64,000 bases of DNA from an uncultured Rothia sp. (GTDB lineage Bacteria; Actinomycetota; Actinomycetes; Actinomycetales; Micrococcaceae). Below, one piece after another: positions 8,353 to 17,413 of this stretch (positions are counted from its first letter, which is position 1; each line of letters begins with the position of its first letter). Made by a program: the position numbers and the translations under genes. The stretch spans positions 62,001 to 126,000 of the forward strand of contig CAMIIP010000005.1 in the NCBI GenBank assembly GCA_946222285.1, given 5' to 3'. Under the pieces are notes generated by a model. It saw only the letters and a program-made list of their open reading frames with translations. It was not told the origin of the DNA and ran no database searches.

Positions 8353-10590
8353 TTAGTCTTCTGAGCCTTCTTCGGCTTCATCAGATTCTGCCACCACGGG
8401 TGAGAGCGAAAGCTTACCGCGATCGTCAATCTTGGTGATTTCAACCTGAACCTTCTGCCCCACCGATACGACATCTTCAACGTCGTTTACGCGCTTGCCG
8501 TCGTTGAGCTTACGAAGCTCGGTGACGTGTAGCAGGCCGTCTTTGCCGGGGGTCAGCGATACGAAAGCACCAAAAGTGGTGGTCTTGACAACGGTACCCA
8601 GGTAACGCTCGCCAATTTCGGGAACCTGCGGGTTAGCAATCGCGTTGATGGCTGACAGCGCAGCTTCTGCGGAAGGACCGTCGACTGCACCAATGTAAAC
8701 GGTGCCATCGTCCTCGATCGAGATGTCGGTTCCGGTTTCTTCCTGAATCTGGTTAATCATCTTGCCCTTGGGACCAATAACTTCACCAATCTTAGACACA
8801 GGAACAGTCACCGAAATCACGCGAGGAGCGAAGTCGCTCATTTCATCGGGAGCGTCAATTGCCTGGGTCAGAACCTCAAGAATGTGAAGGCGTGCTTCAC
8901 GAGCCTGGGTCAGAGCTGCGGCAAGAACGGAGGCAGGGATGCCATCGAGCTTGGTATCGAGCTGGATTGCGGTAACGAACTCGGAAGTACCTGCTACCTT
9001 GAAGTCCATATCGCCCAGAGCATCTTCTGCGCCAAGAATATCGGTGAGAGCCGCATACTGAGTTTCGCCGTTGACCTCATCAGAGACAAGACCCATAGCG
9101 ATACCTGCAACGGGTGCGCGCAGGGGCACACCGGCGTTGAGCATAGACAGGGTAGAAGCGCAAACCGAACCCATGGAAGTGGAGCCGTTGGAACCCAAAG
9201 CTTCAGAAACCTGACGGATTGCGTAGGGGAATTCTTCACGTGAAGGAAGAACAGGAGTTAAAGCACGCTCTGCCAGAGCACCGTGACCAATTTCGCGGCG
9301 CTTAGGTGAACCTACACGACCGGGCTCGCCTACAGAGTAGGGAGGGAAGTTGTAGTGGTGGATGTAGCGCTTGGACTTAACCGGGTAGAGCGAATCCAGT
9401 TGTTGTTCTAGCTTCAGCATGTTCAGGGTAGTAACACCCATAATCTGGGTTTCGCCACGCTCGAAGATGGCAGAACCGTGCACGCGAGGAAGAACCTCAA
9501 CCTCAGCGGTGAGCTGGCGGATATCGGTCAGTCCACGACCATCAATACGCACCTGTTCGGTCAGAATGCGCTGGCGCACGGTGTGCTTGGTGAGGGCGTT
9601 GAAAGCTGCGTTGATTTCGTCTTCGCGACCCTCAAATTCCTTACCCTCGCCACCGAGTGCTTCGAGAATTTCCTGCTGCAGATCAGCAGAAGCGATTTCG
9701 CGTTCCTGCTTACCGGCGATGGAATACACTTCAACGATTTTTTCCTGGGCATATTCGCGAACAGCCGCATCGACGTCGTCGCCGTGTGAGCCAAAGGTAG
9801 GAAGCTCAAGAGGTGCCTTACCGGCAGATTCCTTGAGCGCGAGCTGAGCCTCGCAGAGGGCTTTAATGAAAGGCTTAGCCGCTTCAAGACCTTCTGCAAC
9901 GATTTCTTCGGTGGGAGCCTGCTTGCCCTCTTCCTTAATGAGTTTCCAGGAATTATCGGTAGCTTCAGCTTCAACCATCATGATGGCTACATCTTCGGTA
10001 CCGTCTGCTTTGGTCACGATACGACCGGCTACTGCCATGTCAAAAGTAGCGTTCTCAAGCTGTGAGTACTTGGGGAAGCAAACCCACTGGCCGTCGATCA
10101 GTGCGATGCGGACACCACCTACAGGACCGGCGAAAGGTGCGCCAGAAAGAGTAGTGGAGCAGGACGCCGCATTGATAGCTACAGTGTTGTAAATTTCGTC
10201 TGGTTCAATGGTCAGAACGGTAACAACAACCTGAACTTCGTTACGAATACCCTTGGTAAAAGCAGGACGCAAGGGGCGGTCAATCAGACGCGCTGCGAGA
10301 ATTGCTTCGGTTGAGGGTCGACCTTCACGGCGGAAGAATGAGCCGGGAATCTTACCGGCTGCGTACATACGCTCTTCAACGTCTACTGTTAGTGGGAAGA
10401 AGTCGAAGCCCTCGCGGGGGTTCTTACCTACAACGGTTGCCGAGAGCAGGGTGGTTTCGTCGTCAATCGTAACGAGCGCCGAACCTGCAGCCTGCTGGGC
10501 TAGACGGCCGGTTTCAAAACGAACGGTACGCTGACCGAACTTTCCGTTGTCAATGATTGCTTCTGCAAATTTAATTTCGGGACCTTCCAA
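8353..10590 (-). CDS. pnp: Polyribonucleotide nucleotidyltransferase (PNPase)
   Basis: 745 residues. Phosphorolytic 3'-to-5' RNA exonuclease of the degradosome. Two RNase PH domains occupy about residues 15-240 and 340-560, with FFRREGRPST in the first and GSNGSTSMGSVC in the second. A KH domain follows (VIGPKGKMINQIQEETG), then a C-terminal S1 domain (GTVVKTTTFGAFVSL). The start is TTG at 10590, chosen because GGAGG sits 5 bases upstream. The nearby ATG is out of frame. The gene lies downstream of rpsO as in most bacteria, with a terminator-like hairpin between them. Confidence 0.97.
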   Translation of the reverse strand: MEGPEIKFAEAIIDNGKFGQRTVRFETGRLAQQAAGSALVTIDDETTLLSATVVGKNPREGFDFFPLTVDVEERMYAAGKIPGSFFRREGRPSTEAILAARLIDRPLRPAFTKGIRNEVQVVVTVLTIEPDEIYNTVAINAASCSTTLSGAPFAGPVGGVRIALIDGQWVCFPKYSQLENATFDMAVAGRIVTKADGTEDVAIMMVEAEATDNSWKLIKEEGKQAPTEEIVAEGLEAAKPFIKALCEAQLALKESAGKAPLELPTFGSHGDDVDAAVREYAQEKIVEVYSIAGKQEREIASADLQQEILEALGGEGKEFEGREDEINAAFNALTKHTVRQRILTEQVRIDGRGLTDIRQLTAEVEVLPRVHGSAIFERGETQIMGVTTLNMLKLEQQLDSLYPVKSKRYIHHYNFPPYSVGEPGRVGSPKRREIGHGALAERALTPVLPSREEFPYAIRQVSEALGSNGSTSMGSVCASTLSMLNAGVPLRAPVAGIAMGLVSDEVNGETQYAALTDILGAEDALGDMDFKVAGTSEFVTAIQLDTKLDGIPASVLAAALTQAREARLHILEVLTQAIDAPDEMSDFAPRVISVTVPVSKIGEVIGPKGKMINQIQEETGTDISIEDDGTVYIGAVDGPSAEAALSAINAIANPQVPEIGERYLGTVVKTTTFGAFVSLTPGKDGLLHVTELRKLNDGKRVNDVEDVVSVGQKVQVEITKIDDRGKLSLSPVVAESDEAEEGSED

Positions 10591-10754
10591 GGTTCCTCCA
10601 TTTCTGTTTCAATACCGCCCATTTCTGGTTCAACATCGATCATCAGTTGAGCTTCTCGCAACATCTTCTTGGTGCTGCGCCAAACGCAACCGAGGACCGT
10701 GCATTGATTCTCAAAAACGGGCGGGCATATATTTTTGGTTTAGGTGAGAGAAAA

Positions 10755-10811
10755 GGGCGATATCTGCGAATTATTCTGGAATATCACTAGAAAATTCAAA
10801 AGATATCGCCC
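10755..10811 (-). terminator. Terminator after rpsO
   Basis: 11-bp arms (GGGCGATATCT and complement) with a 35-base loop. On the minus strand TTTTCTCTC follows. It starts 15 bases past the rpsO stop. The remaining gap to pnp (10591-10754) should hold the pnp promoter. Confidence 0.6.
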
Positions 10812-10825
10812 CTCAAGCTCATGTT

Positions 10826-11095
10826 TTATCGGCGAAGACCAAGGCGACCAATGAGGTCACGGTAACGCTCGATGTCGGTATCGCGCAGGTAGCCGAGCAT
10901 GTTGCGGCGGCGACCAACGAGAATCATCAGACCGCGGCGGGTGTGATGATCGTGCTTGTGGAACTTGAGGTGTTCGGTCAAGTCGGTAATACGACGAGTC
11001 AGAACTGCAATCTGTACCTCGGGTGAGCCGGTGTCGCCCTCGTGGATTGCGTATTCCTTGATGATTTCCTGCTTTACTGCGGGATCCAGTGCCAC
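10826..11095 (-). CDS. rpsO: 30S ribosomal protein S15
   Basis: 89 residues, the exact family length. Binds 16S rRNA helices in the platform of the small subunit. Recognisable throughout: GDTGSPEVQIA, the LTEHLKFHKHDHHTRRGL segment and the C-terminal YRDLIGRLGLRR. Preceded by a GGAG-like site (CTAGGAGTTAAAC). It is the first gene of the rpsO-pnp pair. The 200-bp gap upstream to the permease gene carries the permease terminator and presumably the rpsO promoter. Confidence 0.98.
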   Translation of the reverse strand: MALDPAVKQEIIKEYAIHEGDTGSPEVQIAVLTRRITDLTEHLKFHKHDHHTRRGLMILVGRRRNMLGYLRDTDIERYRDLIGRLGLRR

Positions 11096-11253
11096 TGTTT
11101 AACTCCTAGAGTTAGTGCCGTGTCGGCCCGAAAAACATTTTTGAATTCGGGAGTGCGATAGAGAAAATTTCTCTATTCAAAGATACAAATGACCACCACG
11201 GACTGCAGTCATTTAGATTTAATACTAACGCATGGAGCGAACCGTGAAAAGAA

Positions 11254-11283
11254 AGGTAGCGATGCAAAGTACATCACTACCCT
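11254..11283 (-). terminator. Terminator after the amino-acid permease gene
   Basis: A near-perfect stem (GGTAGTGATG against CATCGCTACC) is followed on the minus strand by TTTCTTTTC, starting about 10 bases after the stop. Confidence 0.7.
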
Positions 11284-11292
11284 TCTAAGCGG

Positions 11293-12717
11293 CTACTTTG
11301 AGAGTTCTTGCGGCTCTAAAACATCGCCCGCTTGTTGGGGTAGAAACTTGTAAATAACCAACAGAAGAACGCACCAGATTGCGCCAACTACAAGCGCTAT
11401 CCTGGTGTCTTCAAAGAAGGCAAGCTGCACCACGATGGCAAGCATGAAGGCTAATGCCAGATAAGATGCCCACGGCCAGCCAGGAGAAGGAAAGTCACTG
11501 GTTGTATTCTCACGAGCTAGCTGACGTTTGAAAGCGATGTGGGAAATCAGAATCATCACCCACACCAAAACCGTAGCGAAAGTTGCCAGCGAGGCTACCA
11601 CTAGGAAAGCATCTTCAAAGAGGAAATTGACGATCACACCGGCGACCAACACCAATCCCATGCACACGACCGTCATGAAGGGCGCTCCCCTGCGGTCGGT
11701 TTTGGCAAAAGACTTAGGGGCAAGCTGACGAGTTGCCAAGCCGTAGAGCATACGACCTGCGCCGTAAACATCGGCATTGATAGCGGAAACGGCTGCGGTG
11801 AGGACGACGAAGTTCAGTACGTGCGCGGCGGCGGGGATTCCTAGGGAGCTGAAAATTTGAACAAAAGGCGAGGTATCGCCGTCGATCGTATTCCAGGGGG
11901 TGAGCATCATAATCACTGCCAGCGCAAGTACGTAGAAAAGCAGGATACGGACGGGAGTCGTGTTTACAGCTCTAGGAATGGAAGTTTTAGGATCTTCGGC
12001 TTCTCCTGCGGCGATAGCGATAGTTTCGATACCGCCGAAGGCGAACATCACTACGGTAAAGCAAGCGATAAATCCACCCCAGCCGGTAGCAAAGAAACCA
12101 CCGTGATCCCAAAGATTCGAGAACCCAGAAGGTTCACCACTAGAGGTACCGATTCCAAAAATCATGAGCAGAATACCGCCCACAATCATGGCAATAATGG
12201 CGGCAACTTTAATAAGGGTGAACCAGAATTCGCTCTCACCAAAAGCTTTGACCTGCACCAGGTTGATAGCCATGATAAGCAACAACACCACTGCAATCCA
12301 TATCCAGGCAGGGGAATGAGGAAACCAGAATTTCATATAAACAGAAAAAGCGGTCACGTCTGCAATCGCTACCAGCGCCATTTCAAAGGCGTAGCTCCAA
12401 CCGGTTATAAAGCCCGCCCAGCGCCCCAAATAGCGGGTGGCATATTCGGAAAACGCACCAGAAACAGGGTGAGCTAAAGCCATCTCCCCCATGGCGCGCA
12501 TCACCATAAAGACCGCTGCACCACCAATAATGTAGGCCAACAAAACGGAGGGACCAGCGAGCGAGATAGCGCTCGCTGAGCCGTAGAAGAGACCGGTTCC
12601 GATGGCAGAGCCCAGGGCGATAAAGAGGATGTGCCGCAGTGACAGTCCGCGATGAAGCTGAGTGTTCGAAGCTTCCTTGGCGATGTTGGATATACTGCCC
12701 GGCTGGGAGTGTGACAT
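11293..12717 (-). CDS. Amino-acid permease, APC superfamily (AAT family)
   Basis: 474 residues with about 12 membrane segments. The first segment shows the family motif ALGSAIGTGLFYGS, with the helix-breaking GSAIGTGLF that binds the substrate amino group. PVSGAFSEYA and FGGIETIAIAAGEAEDP are typical of the proline/GABA/aromatic amino-acid permeases. A proton-coupled importer in the cytoplasmic membrane is expected. The exact substrate cannot be set from sequence. It stands alone between rpsO and a small membrane-protein gene, with its own terminator. Confidence 0.92.
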   Translation of the reverse strand: MSHSQPGSISNIAKEASNTQLHRGLSLRHILFIALGSAIGTGLFYGSASAISLAGPSVLLAYIIGGAAVFMVMRAMGEMALAHPVSGAFSEYATRYLGRWAGFITGWSYAFEMALVAIADVTAFSVYMKFWFPHSPAWIWIAVVLLLIMAINLVQVKAFGESEFWFTLIKVAAIIAMIVGGILLMIFGIGTSSGEPSGFSNLWDHGGFFATGWGGFIACFTVVMFAFGGIETIAIAAGEAEDPKTSIPRAVNTTPVRILLFYVLALAVIMMLTPWNTIDGDTSPFVQIFSSLGIPAAAHVLNFVVLTAAVSAINADVYGAGRMLYGLATRQLAPKSFAKTDRRGAPFMTVVCMGLVLVAGVIVNFLFEDAFLVVASLATFATVLVWVMILISHIAFKRQLARENTTSDFPSPGWPWASYLALAFMLAIVVQLAFFEDTRIALVVGAIWCVLLLVIYKFLPQQAGDVLEPQELSK

Positions 12718-12833
12718 GGCGAGATACCTCGATTTCGCTAAGTGGTGAAGAATTATTCCAGCATACAGTTCAGTTTTATATAGCGATATATTTCACAGTA
12801 AATTTGAGCGGTAAAAAGAAATGGGTACAAAAT

Positions 12834-12870
12834 AAAGGGACGTTTTAGAAGCATTCTAAAACATCCCTTT
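12834..12870 (-). terminator. Terminator after the small membrane-protein gene
   Basis: 17-bp arms with one G-U pair (AAAGGGACGTTTTAGAA and TTCTAAAACATCCCTTT) around GCA. The A/T-rich ends would serve either strand, but the gene on the right (minus) ends 16 bases away. Confidence 0.8.
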
Positions 12871-12885
12871 GGTTCTCTGTATTAC

Positions 12886-13191
12886 TTACTTCTTGCGTTC
12901 ACGTCCGAAAAGAAGCGAGCCAGCTGCGGTTGCACCCGTCACTGCAAGAACAGAGGGCCAGGGACCAATCTTCTTGTGTAGCACGTGGGAGTAGCCGAAA
13001 CTTCCCAGATAAAGGGCGGTCAGTGCCGAGGCAGTGGGCGTACCAGCATTTTTCTTCCAGCCGGTGAAGGCTGCGACTCCGCCAGCAGCAAGAGCAACAC
13101 CACCTAGGGCGCGCACATCCGTTACCCGGGCTACCTTGTAACCACCGATCAGACCTGCGGAGGCAGCGGCGGTAGGAATAAGAACATTCAT
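12886..13191 (-). CDS. Small Ala/Gly-rich membrane protein, unknown function
   Basis: 101 residues from ATG at 13191, chosen because GGAGG lies 7 bases upstream. A 5-codon upstream ATG overlaps that site. Three or four short hydrophobic segments rich in Ala and Gly (AAASAGLIGGYKVA, LGGVALAAGGVAAF, LTALYLGSFGYSHVL, VTGATAAGSLLFG) end in a basic GRERKK tail. No family was recognised. Divergent from luxS, with about 130 bp between them for two promoters. The good ribosome binding site and strong terminator make it a real gene. Confidence 0.75.
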   Translation of the reverse strand: MNVLIPTAAASAGLIGGYKVARVTDVRALGGVALAAGGVAAFTGWKKNAGTPTASALTALYLGSFGYSHVLHKKIGPWPSVLAVTGATAAGSLLFGRERKK

Positions 13192-13319
13192 GTTGAAATC
13201 CTCCATTTTCTTGATGTATCACTCTCACTGTAGCGAGTGCGGCTGGAAATTACCCTCATAAACTGAGGATAATAGGAGTACCTACTTACTATTCCTCCTC
13301 ACTTTGAAAGAATAAACCC

Positions 13320-13778
13320 ATGGAAAAAATGAACGTTGAATCCTTTAATCTGGATCACACCAAGGTTGCCGCCCCCTACGTGCGAGTAGCCGATCGTAAA
13401 GAACTCCCTTGCGGCGACGTCCTCATCAAATACGATGTACGTTTCACCCAGCCCAACGCCGAGCACCTGGGTATGAAAGCAGTACACTCCATCGAGCATC
13501 TGAGTGCTGAACTCATGCGTAATCACACCGATAAACTCATCGACTTTGGTCCCATGGGCTGCCAGACAGGCTTCTATGCGCTGACCCTCGGCGTTGAACC
13601 GCAAGAATTTCTGCCCATCCTCGAAGCCAGCTTCAAAGATATTCTCACCGTCACTGAGGTTCCCGCAGCCAACGAAATCCAGTGCGGTTGGGGAGCTAAC
13701 CATTCCCTTGAAGAAGCGCAAGAAGCCGTGAAGGGCTTCCTTGCCCAGCGTGAGCAATGGGAGCAGGTGATGGCATAG
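13320..13778 (+). CDS. luxS: S-ribosylhomocysteine lyase (AI-2 synthase)
   Basis: 152 residues. Cleaves S-ribosylhomocysteine to homocysteine and DPD, the precursor of autoinducer 2. Metal ligands are His56 and His60 in HSIEH and Cys122 in IQCGWG. The catalytic residues Glu59 and Cys81 (GPMGCQTGFY) are present, so it should be active. It overlaps the start of the next gene, MTA/SAH nucleosidase, and the two enzymes catalyse consecutive steps of the activated methyl cycle. Confidence 0.97.
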   Translation: MEKMNVESFNLDHTKVAAPYVRVADRKELPCGDVLIKYDVRFTQPNAEHLGMKAVHSIEHLSAELMRNHTDKLIDFGPMGCQTGFYALTLGVEPQEFLPILEASFKDILTVTEVPAANEIQCGWGANHSLEEAQEAVKGFLAQREQWEQVMA

Positions 13779-14551
13779 TGACGGTCAAGCCACTCAGCAC
13801 CTCGTTGGCTCCGGCAGGCTTTGAAGAAGCCGTCATCGTTCAAGTCGCTATGGACGAAGAAGCCGCCCCTTTCTTTGAACTTACCGAATCTGCTGGTGAG
13901 TCATTCACCCGCGGCATCGCTGAATTCTCACCCCGTATTGCCCGTTTAGGCGGTGCAGAACAGAAAATTCTTTTGGTGCGCTCGCGTATCGGCTTGGTCA
14001 ATGCCTCCGCTGCCATTACCGCCGCTCTCCATATTGCACCGGTCACTCCCCTAGTCATTTCCGCGGGAACCGCCGGAGGCTTACACGCCAGCGTTAACGT
14101 AGGAGATACCGTTATCGGCACCGAGTACATCTATACCGACGCCGACGCCACCGCTTTCGGTTACGCGCGCGGGCAGGTGCCCGGCATGCCCGAGACTTTC
14201 CCGTCCGCTCCCCGGCTACTGGAAATTGCTCAGAAAATCGAACTCACCGACTTTGAAGGTAGCGCTCATTGCGGTCCCATGCTTGCCGGTGGCTCTTTTG
14301 TGACGGCACAGAACGTAGCCGATACACGCCTCGTCTTTCCTCAAGCAATCTCTACCGATATGGAAACCACCGCTATCGCTCAGGTCTGCTATAACGAGCA
14401 GGTCCCCTTTATCGCTGCCCGTGCCATCTCTGATTTGTGTGGGCCGGCAGCAGATCAGGTCTTCCACCTCGAAGTGAACCTAGTGGCGCCGCTTTCAGCA
14501 CGTTTAGCTTTGGCAGTTATTGAAAAGGTAAAAGAAGCAGGAAAGAAATAA
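13757..14551 (+). CDS. mtn: 5'-methylthioadenosine/S-adenosylhomocysteine nucleosidase
   Basis: 264 residues from ATG 13757. A GTG at 13778, overlapping the luxS stop as TAGTG, is an equally good start and would give 257 residues. The enzyme removes adenine from SAH or MTA and supplies LuxS with its substrate. Seen are VAMDEEAAPF near the N-terminus (the MDEE acid/base region), VISAGTAGGL, and the C-terminal MATNUC segment STDMETTAIAQVCY followed by ARAISDLCG, whose Asp is the purine-binding acid. Translationally coupled to luxS. The aldo/keto reductase ATG overlaps its last base. Confidence 0.93.
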   Translation: MGAGDGIVTVKPLSTSLAPAGFEEAVIVQVAMDEEAAPFFELTESAGESFTRGIAEFSPRIARLGGAEQKILLVRSRIGLVNASAAITAALHIAPVTPLVISAGTAGGLHASVNVGDTVIGTEYIYTDADATAFGYARGQVPGMPETFPSAPRLLEIAQKIELTDFEGSAHCGPMLAGGSFVTAQNVADTRLVFPQAISTDMETTAIAQVCYNEQVPFIAARAISDLCGPAADQVFHLEVNLVAPLSARLALAVIEKVKEAGKK

Positions 14552-15378
14552 TGCAAAATCATAAACTACGCGACGGGAATACAATCCCTCCCCTCGGGTT
14601 AGGAACCGCCGGTTTAGACGAGCAAACAGCCGAATTACAGGTAGCAGAAGCTATCCGTCGCGGCTACCGGCTGATTGATACCGCCGTCAATTATGAGAAT
14701 GAAATCGGCGTGGGTAAAGGCGTGCTGCGATCAGGCGTAAATCGCAAAGATATTTTTGTGATTTCTAAGGTTCCCGGTCGCGATCATGGCTTTGAAAAAA
14801 CCATTGCCTCGGTGCGAGGTTCTCTTGAACGGATGGGACTCGATGATCTAGATATGGTACTCATCCACTGGCCCAATCCTTCACAAAATAAGTACGTTGA
14901 TACCTGGCGCGGCCTCATCTCCCTACGCGATGAGGGACTCGTCAAATCCATTGGTGTTTCAAACTTTTTGCCCGAGCATATCGACCGCCTCAAAGAAGAA
15001 ACCGACGAATACCCCGCCGCCAACGAGATTGAGCTCAACCCCTATTATCAGCAACAAGAATTGCACCACTATAACGATGAACGGGCGATTCTCACCATCG
15101 GCTGGACGCCCCTGGGTAATCGCACCAACTTGCTTAATAATCCGACCATCACTGAGATTGCTAAAGATATCGATAAGAGCCCTGCCCAGGTTACTTTGCG
15201 CTGGGCGATTCAGAAGCAGATTCTGCCGATCCCACGCTCCCAAAAAATCGCTCGTTTAGAAGAGAATTTCGCAGTGTTCGATTGGGAACTTTCCAAAGAT
15301 CAGATGAGAGCAATTGACCTGCTCGATGCGGGAATTACCGGCTTCGATTTTGACCCGCACACGCACGAAGAAATGTAG
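14551..15378 (+). CDS. Aldo/keto reductase (2,5-diketogluconate reductase type)
   Basis: 275 residues, a TIM-barrel NADPH oxidoreductase. The catalytic tetrad is visible: Asp and Tyr in LIDTAVNYENE, Lys in VISKVPGRDHG, His in LIHWPNP. The cofactor loop IPRSQK and the GVSNF motif are also present. It probably reduces a small aldehyde or ketone, and the substrate is not known. The start overlaps the stop of the nucleosidase by one base (TAATG), so it belongs to the luxS-mtn operon. A role in clearing reactive by-products of AI-2/DPD metabolism is only a guess from context. Confidence 0.93.
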   Translation: MQNHKLRDGNTIPPLGLGTAGLDEQTAELQVAEAIRRGYRLIDTAVNYENEIGVGKGVLRSGVNRKDIFVISKVPGRDHGFEKTIASVRGSLERMGLDDLDMVLIHWPNPSQNKYVDTWRGLISLRDEGLVKSIGVSNFLPEHIDRLKEETDEYPAANEIELNPYYQQQELHHYNDERAILTIGWTPLGNRTNLLNNPTITEIAKDIDKSPAQVTLRWAIQKQILPIPRSQKIARLEENFAVFDWELSKDQMRAIDLLDAGITGFDFDPHTHEEM

Positions 15379-15387
15379 CGGCTAATT

Positions 15388-15515
15388 CATACGATATCTA
15401 TATCTCCCGCCGCATACAGCGGTGACAAGCGGATCCTCTCGTCGATTCGTTGGCACTCGCAGACGATTCACACCAGCCCCGAGCCAGGAGTAACCCGCTG
15501 TATCCGACTCTCAAA
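15388..15515. repeat. Long imperfect palindrome, member of a dispersed repeat family
   Basis: Outer arms ATACAGCGG and CCGCTGTAT, and an inner hairpin GTCGATTCGT/AGACGATTCAC. The left half aligns well with 28551-28610 (shared CTCC, ACAGCGG, CAAGC, CCTCTCG blocks). It fills the convergent gap between the aldo/keto reductase gene and ribF and may end both transcripts. Confidence 0.7.
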
Positions 15516-15520
15516 ACACT

Positions 15521-16480
15521 CTAGGCCTTGACTCCAAGTTTTTGCGCGGCGTCCTGTACATCTTGTTCAATCTGTTCGATGAGCGCTTGCGGACCGGTGT
15601 AGGCGACCATAGAGCGCAGACGGTGCACAAATTCCACGCTCACGTGTTGGCCGTAGAGGTTGAAGTCTTCGATGGACTCATCGGGGCGATTGATAACGTG
15701 TGCTTCCACCTGGCGTTGGGTTACCCCTTCAAAGGTGGGATTAGTACCGATGGACGTCGCTACCGGGTGTCGATTACCCGCCTCGTCGATCAGCCAACCC
15801 GCGTACACGCCATCGGCGGGAATAAAACCGGTAGCCTCTTGGGAGAGATTCGCCGTAGGAAAACCCAGCTCGCGGCCGCGAGCGGCTCCATGAACAATCT
15901 CACCTACCATGCTGTGAGGACGCCCTAGAAGTTTGTTTGCTTCTTCTACCTCGCCCTCTGCCAGCAGTTGCCGGATTCGAGTAGAAGAGGTGCGGTGGGT
16001 ATCGTCTGCCATCAGCTCGGCAATAGTAATGACTTCAAACCCGAATTTTTGTCCTAGCTCCTGCATGGTTTCCAAGTCGCCGGCATTTTGAAAGCCGAAT
16101 CGGACGTCGTCGCCCACCACCACAAAACGGGCGTGTAAGGCATCCACGAAAGTATTTTTAACGAATTCCTCTGGAGACTGCCGCGAAAATTCAAGGGTGT
16201 AATTAATGAGTAGAGAGACATCAATGCCAATTTCTGCCAAACATGTCTGCCGCTGTTCCTGCCCCATGATCTCGCGCAAAGGTTCCTCGGGTCTATGAAC
16301 TCGGGCAGGATGAGGATCAAAAGAAACGGCAGCGGCAAGAAGGGAATAAGTACGCGCCAGCTCGACGACGGTTCCCAGCACCGCAGCATGGCCGGTATGC
16401 ACGCCGTCAAAATTACCGATGGTAACCACGCAGGGCCCACATTCAGCGGGAACCTCGCTGATAGCACGGTATAGTTCCAC
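15521..16480 (-). CDS. ribF: Bifunctional riboflavin kinase / FAD synthetase
   Basis: 319 residues. The N-terminal nucleotidyltransferase (about residues 1-185) shows TIGNFDGVHTGH and SSTRIRQLL, and makes FAD from FMN. The C-terminal kinase (about 190-310) shows GRELGFPTANL, DGVYAGWL and TSIGTNPTF, and makes FMN from riboflavin. Last gene of the rbfA-truB cluster on the minus strand, after two membrane proteins. The truB-ribF proximity is a widely conserved arrangement. Ends against a palindromic repeat. Confidence 0.96.
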   Translation of the reverse strand: MELYRAISEVPAECGPCVVTIGNFDGVHTGHAAVLGTVVELARTYSLLAAAVSFDPHPARVHRPEEPLREIMGQEQRQTCLAEIGIDVSLLINYTLEFSRQSPEEFVKNTFVDALHARFVVVGDDVRFGFQNAGDLETMQELGQKFGFEVITIAELMADDTHRTSSTRIRQLLAEGEVEEANKLLGRPHSMVGEIVHGAARGRELGFPTANLSQEATGFIPADGVYAGWLIDEAGNRHPVATSIGTNPTFEGVTQRQVEAHVINRPDESIEDFNLYGQHVSVEFVHRLRSMVAYTGPQALIEQIEQDVQDAAQKLGVKA

Positions 16481-16561
16481 GTCTCTCCCTCTTTCTGCTC
16501 AAACGTTTCAATACTACGCACCAAACGCCAACCCTGCCGAATTAGGAAGGCGAGGTATGAT

Positions 16562-16996
16562 TTATTGGTTCATAGCTTGGCGAGTTGAGGCCTGTCGAGT
16601 GTGAAAGAGCCACCATAGACCAACAATCGGCAGAACCAAAGGAACATAGCCATATCCTGCGCCGAAATGAGACCACACCGAAGCCAGTGGGAAAAGATCG
16701 GGGCGGATAAATGAAAAAATCCCCACGCCAACCACACCGACTAGCTCAATCGTCAACGCACCCACCGCTATATTCCATGAAACGGAATCTTTCTTTGCCA
16801 AGAAAGTCGTTGCCACCACATAAATAATGGCCGAAACCAAAGATAGCGAGATAGCCAGCGGAGCCTCATCAAACTTACGAATGATTTGATAGAGCGCTCG
16901 TGCACCTGCAGAGAGGGAAAACACCCAGTAAATAACAATCAGCAGACGACCAAAGCCGCTGTTCTTCTTGGTGGTTGATTGATTCATTTCATCCAA
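16562..16996 (-). CDS. Conserved-type membrane protein, unknown function
   Basis: 144 residues with four hydrophobic segments: LLIVIYWVFSLSAGA, AISLSLVSAIIYVVAT, IAVGALTIELVGVVGVGIF and YVPLVLPIVGLWWLF. The tail is polar, Gln/Arg-rich. The layout resembles the integral membrane proteins encoded beside ribF in Micrococcaceae, but no function is known. It lies between the 17039-17413 gene and ribF, in the same direction. The first codons (MDEMNQ) offer two ATG starts. Confidence 0.75.
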   Translation of the reverse strand: MDEMNQSTTKKNSGFGRLLIVIYWVFSLSAGARALYQIIRKFDEAPLAISLSLVSAIIYVVATTFLAKKDSVSWNIAVGALTIELVGVVGVGIFSFIRPDLFPLASVWSHFGAGYGYVPLVLPIVGLWWLFHTRQASTRQAMNQ

Positions 16997-17038
16997 TTCA
17001 TTCTAAGGGGTAGGCAGATTGGCTGCACCAGAGCAATT

Positions 17039-17413
17039 TTAGTAGTAGTACCAAAGCATGTTCATTCGCTGAACCATCACAATTAGCACCGGTCCTACAA
17101 TGGCCAAAACTAAGGTCGCCCAGCGGGTCTTTTCGCTGAGTGACCACATGAACGCGCCGGCAGGAATTACCATAGCGGTGATGAGATAACCATAGTATTC
17201 CAGCCAGTCACCCCTAGGACCGTCGGTCATAACCTGCATGATAAGTGAGCCAATAAAATAGACAAAAAGCCAACCCTGCAAAGCAATTGCCGATCCCTGC
17301 GACCAATCATCAGGTGCCTTGGCTCGCAAAAATTGTACACAACAAATAAGAAAAGCAACCGTGCCCAGCAGACAGGTCAGCCAAAACCAAATATCATAGC
17401 CAGCAATCATCAA
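17039..17413 (-). CDS. Small membrane protein, unknown function
   Basis: 124 residues, four hydrophobic segments (WFWLTCLLGTVAFLICCV, GWLFVYFIGSLIM, YLITAMVIPAGAFM, LVLAIVGPVLIVMV), ending in NMLWYYY. Its start overlaps the end of truB by 4 bases (ATGA), so translation is coupled to truB. No known family was recognised. It could be a small transporter or an assembly factor, but nothing in the sequence shows it. Confidence 0.75.
   Translation of the reverse strand: MMIAGYDIWFWLTCLLGTVAFLICCVQFLRAKAPDDWSQGSAIALQGWLFVYFIGSLIMQVMTDGPRGDWLEYYGYLITAMVIPAGAFMWSLSEKTRWATLVLAIVGPVLIVMVQRMNMLWYYY

Noticed and set aside
13299..13757. 152-codon minus-strand frame opposite luxS
   Set aside because: luxS has all catalytic residues and coupling to mtn. 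The opposite frame is a shadow of biased codon use.
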